DNA of 64,000 bases from Opitutus sp. GAS368 (GTDB lineage: Bacteria; Verrucomicrobiota; Verrucomicrobiia; Opitutales; Opitutaceae), in NCBI GenBank assembly GCA_945903545.1, contig CAMDOO010000002.1, positions 1 through 64,000 on the forward strand, read 5' to 3'. A program made the translations under genes and the position numbers. The stretch's first letter is position 1. Each line of letters begins with the position of its first letter. Positions 44,951 through 51,886 of this stretch are shown piece by piece. The notes below the pieces were generated by a model. That model had not been told where the DNA came from and did not search any database. It worked only from the letters and a program-made list of their open reading frames with translations.

Positions 44951-45382
44951 CTACCGGCCCTGCGGCCGGTTGACCAGGGCCGTGCCGTAGGCGTGAATGC
45001 CATCGACATCGAAGGAAAGCCGCGCCGGCGGCGGCTCACCCTGCGGCAGGACGTACTGGCTCTCGTTGGTCACGCCCCGCTCCGGCGAGGCGTTCGCAAT
45101 GATGTTCAGCGCCATGGCGATGGTGTACTGCTTGCTCGCGCCGCCACTCTCATCCACCTCGAGCACGACTTTCGTGGGCAGGATGCTGCTGGGCTGGCCG
45201 TTGACCTTGACGCGGGCGCCCCGCACGAAGCTGGATTCCACCCGGACGAAAACGGTGTTGCCCGAACCGGAGACCACCGGACCCGGCGAGTTCCCGGAGG
45301 CGGCAAGGCAACCGCCGCCGAATAAAACCAGCAAGGCGCACGCCGCGGTCAAAACACGAGTCAGGGGTTGGGGCAGGTCCAC
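44951..45382 (-). CDS. small putative lipoprotein, paralogue A
   Basis: 143 residues. The N-terminal LLVLFGGGC fits a lipobox with Cys at about residue 25, so a lipid-anchored envelope protein. The rest is a small beta-rich domain: VNGQPSSILPTKVVLEVDES, QYTIAMALNIIANAS, TALVNRPQG. The arrangement parallels the next gene. GTG is used as start at 45382; a later start would cut the signal peptide. Function unknown. Confidence 0.7.
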   Translation of the reverse strand: MDLPQPLTRVLTAACALLVLFGGGCLAASGNSPGPVVSGSGNTVFVRVESSFVRGARVKVNGQPSSILPTKVVLEVDESGGASKQYTIAMALNIIANASPERGVTNESQYVLPQGEPPPARLSFDVDGIHAYGTALVNRPQGR

Positions 45383-45482
45383 GGGGGTGTTTCTAGTGAT
45401 TGCGAGGGCGGAAACAAGGGTTCGCTCCGGGTCGGGCCCGCCGCTTGGGGAACATGACCGCGTGGCGCATCCCGGGGCCGGC

Positions 45483-45869
45483 TCAGCGCTGCCGCTCGAT
45501 GAGGGCGGTGCCGATGGCCACGGGCCCCGTGCGTTCGTAGTAGATCCGCATGGGAATGTCCTGACCCTGCTCGATCACATATTGCCCGAGATCCCCGCCG
45601 AGGATGTTCGTCGAGAGCGCCACCACATAGCGGCGCACCGCCTTCCCGGCGTCGTCGACCTCGACCATGACATAACCCGGGAACATGGACACCTGGGTGC
45701 CATCCAGCTTGATCGCGCCCCCCACGACCACGCCCTCGATGCGGATGTACGACCGAAAGCGCTCGCCCTTGGTCTCCGGGACGGTGGCCGAGCCCGACGC
45801 GGGCGTCTTGCAGCCACCCAAGACAAGCAACCAGACGACTGCACTGAGAGTGAGGACGGACGCACGCAC
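45483..45869 (-). CDS. small putative lipoprotein, paralogue B
   Basis: 128 residues with LLVLGGC lipobox (Cys near residue 20). The body LDGTQVSMFPGYVMVEVDDA, RRYVVALSTNILGGD and GTALIERQR lines up with the product of 44951-45382 over its whole length, so the two genes are tandem duplicates that have diverged. No family I recognise. Start GTG at 45869 is uncertain by a few codons. Confidence 0.7.
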   Translation of the reverse strand: MRASVLTLSAVVWLLVLGGCKTPASGSATVPETKGERFRSYIRIEGVVVGGAIKLDGTQVSMFPGYVMVEVDDAGKAVRRYVVALSTNILGGDLGQYVIEQGQDIPMRIYYERTGPVAIGTALIERQR

Positions 45870-45952
45870 GTCTTTCTCATACCCATACCGCCGTAGGCTT
45901 CAAAGCTTCACTGGTAACAATCGATCCGGGTCGGCGGCCGGACTGCAGCAGC

Positions 45953-45980
45953 AAAAAGCCGCGCCCCGAAAGGCGCGGCT
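45953..45980 (-). terminator. rho-independent terminator of the Spy-like gene
   Basis: On the minus strand AGCCGCGCC / GGCGCGGCT with a six-base loop runs into TTTTT, 26 bp past the stop at 46006. Confidence 0.88.
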
Positions 45981-46005
45981 GGAATGTCATCGCGTGGGCG
46001 GACCG

Positions 46006-46539
46006 TCAGTTCCCGTTGGCGCCACCACCGCCAGCGCCGCCGCCGCCGCGGGCGCCACGCCCACCGCCACCACCACCCTGGCCACGGCCGCCGCCGCCAC
46101 CAGGTCCGCCCTGGCCGCCGCGATTGCCGCGCCCGCCGGCCGCCGGCATGGCATCAAATTCCTTCTGCTGGTCCGACGAAAGGATGGCGCGGAGCGAAGC
46201 CCGGCCGGCCGTCTGGATTTCCTGGACCTTCGCCATGCGGGCTTCCGGCGTGAGCTTGGTGTCGTCGCGCACCGCCTGCAGCTTGGCGGCTTCCTCGTTG
46301 TAGACGGCGAGGACCTTGGCCTTCTGCTCCGCGGTCAGCGTCACCGCGGCATCCAGCCGCTGCACCTGCGCGTCGGGCGCGGCGGCCGTGCCCGGGGCCA
46401 TGCCCCGGCCGCGACCGCGGGCGCCCTTTTCCGCGCCGGCCTTGGAATCATCGGTGGTGGTCTGGGCGGCGGCGGAAGCCACCGCGAGGGTCAGGCAGCC
46501 GAGGGCTGCGAGGAGGGACAGAACGGACTTTGTTTTCAT
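46006..46539 (-). CDS. Spy/CpxP-like periplasmic protein with Gly-rich tail
   Basis: 177 residues. Signal peptide (SVLSLLAALGCLTLAVASAAAQ), then an acidic/basic helical part with the LTAEQKAKVLAVYNEEA and LTPEARMAKVQEI repeats typical of Spy/CpxP and related LTxxQ proteins, which act as periplasmic chaperones or metal binders. The last 45 residues are nearly all Gly with Arg (GRGNRGGQGGPGGGGGRGQ), a tail not usual in the family but like the inserts in the 13204 and 15278 gene products. Confidence 0.75.
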   Translation of the reverse strand: MKTKSVLSLLAALGCLTLAVASAAAQTTTDDSKAGAEKGARGRGRGMAPGTAAAPDAQVQRLDAAVTLTAEQKAKVLAVYNEEAAKLQAVRDDTKLTPEARMAKVQEIQTAGRASLRAILSSDQQKEFDAMPAAGGRGNRGGQGGPGGGGGRGQGGGGGGRGARGGGGAGGGGANGN

Positions 46540-46709
46540 GGTTGGGATTTTGAGGGTTCAACGAAGTGCCAACAGGCCTGTCGCAACCGATGACGATTCC
46601 CCCCCTTCCCCGGGTTACGTCCCGAGTATTATCCGGCGTGGCGATCCTGTCATGAACCCGCCGCCATCTGGCCCAGTTACAGGGCAGCGGATTCGTTTAC
46701 TCGAACAGT

Positions 46710-46768
46710 CTGTAGCCGGGGTCGGTGACCCCGGTTCCGATCCGCCGGCCTCACCGAGGCCAGCTACA
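46710..46768. repeat. TGTAGCCGGGG...AGCTACA intergenic palindrome
   Basis: Outer TGTAGC/GCTACA arms enclose hairpins CCGGGGTC/GACCCCGG and GGCCTC/GAGGCC. It stands between the divergent... in fact upstream of the Spy-like gene and downstream of the membrane spermidine-synthase-like gene, 30 bp past its stop. Confidence 0.65.
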
Positions 46769-46797
46769 AATGATCGCAGCTGGCCAAGCCGGAACGC

Positions 46798-49218
46798 TTA
46801 CAGCCCCAGCTTGGCCCGCAACTCCGCCAGCGTCTCCGGCTGGCCGACAAACAGCTCCGGCGCCCAGCGGCGCTGCGCGAGCATCGGGCCGTACATCGCC
46901 TTGCCGAGGTGGGAATTCAGCTGCAGGCCCGCGAGGTACTGCAGGCGCAGGTTGCGATCGAGGTTGATCTGGGAGCCCTGCAGCCACGCCTTCAGCTCGG
47001 GCGCACGGCCGGCGTAGGTATGGATCAGGTCGGCGGCCGTGCCCATGCTGGACTCGTCGAGCGAGGTCTTGACCTTGGCGTAATCCGGCCGGTCAAGGCG
47101 GGCCTGGATCTGGTCGACATCGAGCTTCATCGGCCCGACCTGGCCGAGCATCACGACATCGTAGCCGTAGCCGTTCTCGTCGTTGCCCCAGATCGTGCCC
47201 TCCGGGAAGACCTCGAAGAACGTGGCGATCTCGGTGCGGACCACCGCCTCGTCGCTCTCGTAGAACGGGACCCACTGCGTGACCAAGCCGCCTGGCTTGA
47301 GGCGCTGCTTCACGAGCTCGAAGTACTCCTTGGTGTAAAGCGTCGCCGCGCCCTTCACCCACGGGTGGATCGGGTCGGAGGTGATGATGTCGAACTTCTC
47401 CTGGGTCGTCAGGATGTAGTGCCGCGCGTCGTCGTAGATGATCTCCACCCGCGGGTCATTCACCACGTCGTAGTTCTGGTCCTTGAAGTATGGCGCGATG
47501 TGCTTGGGGATCAACGGCTCGATCTCGCAGATCACGATCCGCTTCACCGACGGGTACTGCGTGAACGAACCCGCCGTCACGCCCGCCCCGCAACCGACGA
47601 TCAGGATGGATTCGGGGTTCGGGTGGAACAGCGCCGGCACGTGCCCGAGCATCCGCTGCAGGCGCATGTCCGACACCAGCGTGGACGCCTCCGTCTTGCC
47701 TGCGACGTGGAAGCTGCGGACGCCGTCCGACCACTGCGTGACCGAGACGGTGGAGTTCAGGCCCTCGCCCACGTACAGCGGCTGGGAGGAGTAATTGGTG
47801 TACGGCAGCTCGCGGCCGTAGGCGACGAGTTGCCAGGGCAGGACGGGCACGCCGCGGATCAGGAAGATGACGGCGATCGCGCCGACGGCGGCGAGGCCCG
47901 GCAGCCAGGCTCCGCCGGCAGCTTCCCCGCGCCGGCCGGCGAACATCACCAGCAGCGCGGACCCGAGCGTCAGTGCCATGAGGAACTGCTGGGTGTGCTG
48001 CGTGCCGATCCACGGGATCGTGATCAGGCTCGCACCGAGCGAACCGCCGATCGCACCGAGGGTATTGGCCGCGTAGGTCATGCCGACGAGCCGGCCGGAG
48101 TCGCGGCCCGGCTCGACCACCGCGGCGAGGGCGAGCGGGAAGCTCGCGCCCCAGAGGCAGGCGGCGGGCAGGATCGCCCAGGCGCAGCGCACGATGTCGA
48201 GTTGCAGCAGGTACTCGGGCTTCTGCGCGAGTCCCTGGTTGATCGGCCACCACGGCAGCGAGTCCGCCAGCACGTAGGCCGCCCACGCGATCGAGGCCGC
48301 CTGCAGCAGCTGGCAGACCCCGAGCGCCAGCCACGGGCGCCGGCCGTCGCGCGCCATGAGCGAGCCCACGGCACTGCCGAGGCCGAGGCCGGTGAGGAAA
48401 ACCGCGAGGATGATCGAGAACGTGTAGACCGTGCCGCCGAGCATCAGCGCGAGCAGGCGGGCCCAGACGACCTCGGCGCTGAGCGCGCAGTAGCCGGAGA
48501 TCGCGATGGTGAGGAAGACGGCCTTGGTGCTGGCCGGGAGCGGCGCCATGTCCTTTTCCGAGGCGGCCGGCGGCGCCCGGTGCGGCGCAAAGCCGGCGAG
48601 CACGTAGGCGATCGCGGCGACCACAAAGTTGATCGCGACCGCGAAGTACGTCGCGTAGGGCATGTCGTGCAGGCGGAGGAGATAGAGGCCGGCCACGAGG
48701 CAGCCGAGGACCGCGCCCGCCGTGTTGCCGCCGTAGAAGAAGCCGAGCCAGGAGACCCCGCGCGGCGTGTTCTCGATCCAGCGCGCGATCACGGGCAGCG
48801 TCGCCCCCATCATGAACGTCGGGGGCAGCAGGCAGCAGGCCGCCGCCACGGCGCGGAGCGTGACGTCGAGGGAGCCCTGGCCGCCGATCGACGCATAAAT
48901 GCTGCCGACATAGGGCAGGCCGAAGAGCACCAGCAGGCCGCACACGCCGATGCCCAGCTCCAGCAGCGCGTAGACCCGGAGCGGATGCCGCTCCGGCGAG
49001 ACCAGCCGGGGCCAGCTCAGGCTGCCCGCGCACATGCCGCCCATGAAGGTCGCCAGCAGCACGCCCATCGACACGGCATTGGAGCCGATCACGAGCTGCA
49101 GGAGCTGGAACCAGACCACCTCATAGATCAGCGCGGCGCAGCCGCTGCCCACGAAGAGCACGACCAGCAGCGGGAGGAAACGGGAGGCGGAGTTGTCGGA
49201 GGAGGCAGCGGAGGACAT
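46798..49218 (-). CDS. polytopic membrane protein fused to a spermidine-synthase-like domain (A)
   Basis: 806 residues. The N-terminal two thirds hold many transmembrane helices (FLPLLVVLFVGSGCAALIYEVVWFQ onward, given in part) in a transporter-like layout. The C-terminal third is a SAM-binding Rossmann fold of spermidine-synthase type: ILIVGCGAGVTAG, RIVICEIEPLIPK, VEIIYDDARHYI, FDIITSDPIHPW and LKPGGLVTQWVP. Such fusions are common in Verrucomicrobia and Planctomycetes with no proven reaction; polyamine production is not established. ATG 49218 is followed directly by the first membrane helix region. Confidence 0.85.
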   Translation of the reverse strand: MSSAASSDNSASRFLPLLVVLFVGSGCAALIYEVVWFQLLQLVIGSNAVSMGVLLATFMGGMCAGSLSWPRLVSPERHPLRVYALLELGIGVCGLLVLFGLPYVGSIYASIGGQGSLDVTLRAVAAACCLLPPTFMMGATLPVIARWIENTPRGVSWLGFFYGGNTAGAVLGCLVAGLYLLRLHDMPYATYFAVAINFVVAAIAYVLAGFAPHRAPPAASEKDMAPLPASTKAVFLTIAISGYCALSAEVVWARLLALMLGGTVYTFSIILAVFLTGLGLGSAVGSLMARDGRRPWLALGVCQLLQAASIAWAAYVLADSLPWWPINQGLAQKPEYLLQLDIVRCAWAILPAACLWGASFPLALAAVVEPGRDSGRLVGMTYAANTLGAIGGSLGASLITIPWIGTQHTQQFLMALTLGSALLVMFAGRRGEAAGGAWLPGLAAVGAIAVIFLIRGVPVLPWQLVAYGRELPYTNYSSQPLYVGEGLNSTVSVTQWSDGVRSFHVAGKTEASTLVSDMRLQRMLGHVPALFHPNPESILIVGCGAGVTAGSFTQYPSVKRIVICEIEPLIPKHIAPYFKDQNYDVVNDPRVEIIYDDARHYILTTQEKFDIITSDPIHPWVKGAATLYTKEYFELVKQRLKPGGLVTQWVPFYESDEAVVRTEIATFFEVFPEGTIWGNDENGYGYDVVMLGQVGPMKLDVDQIQARLDRPDYAKVKTSLDESSMGTAADLIHTYAGRAPELKAWLQGSQINLDRNLRLQYLAGLQLNSHLGKAMYGPMLAQRRWAPELFVGQPETLAELRAKLGL

Positions 49219-49472
49219 GGTGCAGGGAAAGGGCCGTGGTAACAGGGATTCGCGGACCGGGAGTGTTATTCCCGGGTCCGGAACGACGCACCCCAGCGGG
49301 CAAAGGTTGCCCGGGCAACGCCGAATTACGGGCGGACGCTGAAGTGAGGGCGAAAGAGGAAAGTGAGTAAAAAGGGGAAAGTGAAGGTGGTCCGGAACCG
49401 AATCGACCCGTCCGCCACCCTCCCTTCCCACCCCCAGTCACTTTCCTCTTTCACTTTCACTTCTCCGGTTCG

Positions 49473-50078
49473 TCAGGGCCGCTCCAGCTCGAAGCGCTCC
49501 GTGGTGCGGGCGTACGAGTTGCCGCCGAGGCGGCCGATCAGATCCAGCTTGGCGGGGTCAGGCCGGCCCGCGGCATCCAGCACGTCGTTGCGCACGTGCG
49601 CGTTCAGAATCCGGCCGAAGACGACATTTGCCGCGAGCGGCCCCTCGCCGATCAGGACGATCGAGTGCACCGTGCATTCAAACGCCACCGGGGCGGCAGC
49701 CACCCGCGGCGGACGCACCCGGGTTGACGGCGCGGCTTCGATGCCGAAGGCCGCGAACTCGCTCTCGCCATGGGGCAGCTCGGCCGAGCTGGCGTTCATC
49801 TTCTCGCCCAAGTCGAACGAAACGAGATTGACCACAAACTCCGGCACCTCGCGAAGGTTGCGGAGCGTGTCCTTCGGCGTCCCATCCCGCTTGTTCACCG
49901 GCACGAACATCAGGGTCGGCGGGTTGGCCGTGATGCCTTGAAAAAACGAAAACGGCGCGAGATTCGTCCGCCCGTCGGCGGAGATCGTGGCCACCCACGC
50001 GATCGGACGCGGCAGGATCGTGCCGATCATCCAGCGGTAGGCCTCGCGCGGCGCCAGGGCGGAAAAGTCCAGTTCCAT
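49473..50078 (-). CDS. flavin reductase family (FMN-binding split barrel) protein
   Basis: 201 residues: YRWMIGTILPRPIAWVATIS, TNLAPFSFFQGITANPPTLMF and VVNLVSFDLGEKMNASSAE fit the flavin-reductase-like FMN-binding split barrel used by NAD(P)H:flavin oxidoreductases and relatives. No partner monooxygenase is adjacent. ATG 50078 starts MELDFSALAPREAY, the family's usual beginning. It is divergent from the DUF6807 gene, with two matching palindromes between. Confidence 0.85.
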   Translation of the reverse strand: MELDFSALAPREAYRWMIGTILPRPIAWVATISADGRTNLAPFSFFQGITANPPTLMFVPVNKRDGTPKDTLRNLREVPEFVVNLVSFDLGEKMNASSAELPHGESEFAAFGIEAAPSTRVRPPRVAAAPVAFECTVHSIVLIGEGPLAANVVFGRILNAHVRNDVLDAAGRPDPAKLDLIGRLGGNSYARTTERFELERP

Positions 50079-50166
50079 GGCCCCGATCACGCACCGAACC
50101 ACTCCGCCCGCCAATCCCTTTCCCACCCGGGACCCGCCACCCCGGTCCGCAAACGCACCCCCGCCC

Positions 50167-50187
50167 ATGTCATCTATTAGTTGACAT
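50167..50187. promoter_or_regulatory. 21-bp palindromic operator candidate, copy 1
   Basis: ATGTCA-n9-TGACAT, with spacer TCTATTAGT. It differs in one base from 50255-50275, and both lie in the same orientation in the divergent control region. Confidence 0.6.
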
Positions 50188-50254
50188 CCCCATGGGCCCG
50201 GAACCGCGTTCCTAGAGTGAAAACGCCCCCCCCCGCGCCTCCAACTCCAGGCCA

Positions 50255-50275
50255 ATGTCATCTATTAGTTTACAT
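50255..50275. promoter_or_regulatory. 21-bp palindromic operator candidate, copy 2
   Basis: ATGTCA-n9-TTACAT with the identical spacer TCTATTAGT; centre to centre 88 bp from copy 1, about 8 turns of helix. AT-rich islands in otherwise very GC-rich sequence. Confidence 0.6.
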
Positions 50276-50358
50276 TCCCCGGGGGGCGGCACGCTGGGGC
50301 GGGCGGGGGAAATCCGATGGTTGCCGGCACGGGAAAGTCCGGCCAATTCAAGGCTGCG

Positions 50359-51630
50359 ATGTTTTCCGCCTTTCGCATCTCCGCCTGCCTGGCGGGCCTG
50401 GCGTCCGTCTTGGGCGCGGCGGCCCCTTTCCAGGTCACGATCGGTCCCGCCCCGGTCGAGCGCGCCGCCCAGGTCGTCTCGCTCACCCTGCCCCGTGAAC
50501 TCGCGGCCGGCGCCACGCTCCGCGACGAGCGCGGCCAAATCGTGCCGCTGCAGGCCGAGTCCGACCTCACCGCCCGCTTCATCGTCGCCCGCCAGGCCGC
50601 GGGCCAGACCCTGAAGTTCACCCTCGAGCCCGGCCGCCAGCCCGACCAGGGCAACGTGCAGGTCGTGGAGGAACCCTCCCCGCCGCGTCCCGGCAACACC
50701 CCCGGCATCGCTTCCGCCACCTCCCCGTCGCGCATCCAGGAAAAGACCGGCCGGCTCCGCGTCTCCGTCGGCGGTCGCCCGATCCTCTACTACCAGATGG
50801 ATCGCGATGCGGTGCCGCGGGAGGACATTGACCCGACCCTGCGCCGGGCGGGCTATCTGCACCCGGTGCTGACGCCAGGAGGCTTTGCCGTCACAGAAGG
50901 TTTCCCGCCAGACAGCGTCCCCACCCAGCCTGTATCCCCCGGCATCGCCGCTTCAGGGCCAATTATCCAGCGTTCGCAGGTCCGCCGTTCAGCGTCCCGT
51001 GACACTGATAACGCTGAAGCCCCGCTGGAATTCGGCGGCGTCGACAACATCTGGAGTGGACCGGTGCATGGCGGCTTCGCCAGTTGGCAGCGTTGGACTG
51101 AAGACATAGGACCTGGCTCCGCCGCACTGGTGAACGAGTCGTGGGAGTTGACTGCTTACGCGGTCCCGAAAACGACCGGCGAAATCAATCTCTTCGATAT
51201 TGTCATCACCCAAACCAACGCAACGAACGTGCCCGTGAAATACGATGAGTGGGGCCTAAACGTGGCTGGCTCCGCCGCGTGGCGCAAAGCCGACTCCCCT
51301 GCTCAAGCGGTCGGCCATATTTTTCCGGCCGAAATTGGGGCCGGGAAAATGCCCCATTGGGTCGGATTGACCGGTAATGGTAAAGACCGTCCCGCCAGCC
51401 TTGCAGTGCTTTTGCCCACTGCCGGTTTCTGGGCTTTCGGTGGCGGTCCGACTGCGATCACCGCCCTTGCCCAAGGTGAGTTGTTTCAACTCGCCCCCGG
51501 TGCCCGCAGCGTGCTGCGCCATCGTTTCGTCGTCTTCGATGGCCCGCCCGAGAACACCCTGCTCGAGGCCCTCTGGAACGGCTACACCGTGCCGGCGGTC
51601 GTGACGATCTCCGCGACCGATGGCCGATGA
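50359..51630 (+). CDS. DUF6807 (PmoA-like) family protein, mosaic
   Basis: 423 residues. Signal peptide (ISACLAGLASVLGAAAP) and a beta-rich N-terminal part, then VGGRPILYYQMDR, YLHPVLTPGGFAVTEGFPPD and later VWSGPVHGGF-like IWSGPVHGGF, LVNESWELTAYA, HWVGLTGNG and GYTVP match DUF6807. The family's usual His-rich HxHHGIW segment after FPPD is absent; the residues from about 195 to 230 (SVPTQPVSPGIAASGP...) do not look like it. From about 50900 to 51480 the codons are clearly less GC-rich than before and after, as if the middle had another origin. Function unknown; related genes often go with sugar dehydrogenases. Confidence 0.72.
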   Translation: MFSAFRISACLAGLASVLGAAAPFQVTIGPAPVERAAQVVSLTLPRELAAGATLRDERGQIVPLQAESDLTARFIVARQAAGQTLKFTLEPGRQPDQGNVQVVEEPSPPRPGNTPGIASATSPSRIQEKTGRLRVSVGGRPILYYQMDRDAVPREDIDPTLRRAGYLHPVLTPGGFAVTEGFPPDSVPTQPVSPGIAASGPIIQRSQVRRSASRDTDNAEAPLEFGGVDNIWSGPVHGGFASWQRWTEDIGPGSAALVNESWELTAYAVPKTTGEINLFDIVITQTNATNVPVKYDEWGLNVAGSAAWRKADSPAQAVGHIFPAEIGAGKMPHWVGLTGNGKDRPASLAVLLPTAGFWAFGGGPTAITALAQGELFQLAPGARSVLRHRFVVFDGPPENTLLEALWNGYTVPAVVTISATDGR

Positions 51631-51677
51631 TCGTTTCCCGGTAGGGCGTGTCACTCCGTGACCGCCGCACCGATCAC

Positions 51678-51738
51678 CGGGTGAGGGCACCCGGACTACA
51701 AATCGAGCTCCGGATGCAGACCGGGTGCCCTCACCCGG
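51678..51738. repeat. CCGGGTGAGGGCACCCGG...inverted intergenic repeat
   Basis: CCGGGTGAGGGCACCCGG at 51678-51694 is the mirror of CCGGGTGCCCTCACCCGG at 51721-51738, and each arm is itself nearly palindromic. A close relative is at 54210-54270 and a single arm (CGGGCGAGGGCACCCGG) at 41938-41954. Confidence 0.7.
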
Positions 51739-51748
51739 GGGGATCGGC

Positions 51749-51782
51749 ATCTGCGTCAATCTGCGCAATCTGCGGTTAAAAT
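51749..51782. repeat. TTTTAACCGCAGATT-type dispersed repeat
   Basis: On the minus strand TTTTAACCGCAGATTGCGCA is followed by GATTGACGCAGATGCC, the same series as at 41880 and 43882. Confidence 0.55.
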
Positions 51783-51886
51783 CTCCGCCCTGCTTCGTCC
51801 CGCCCTCGCGGGACTACACAGGGCCCGTCCTGACGCCAGGCGTCAGGCGGGAAATAACCCTCCCCGCGGTTGCCTCTGACCTGTCC

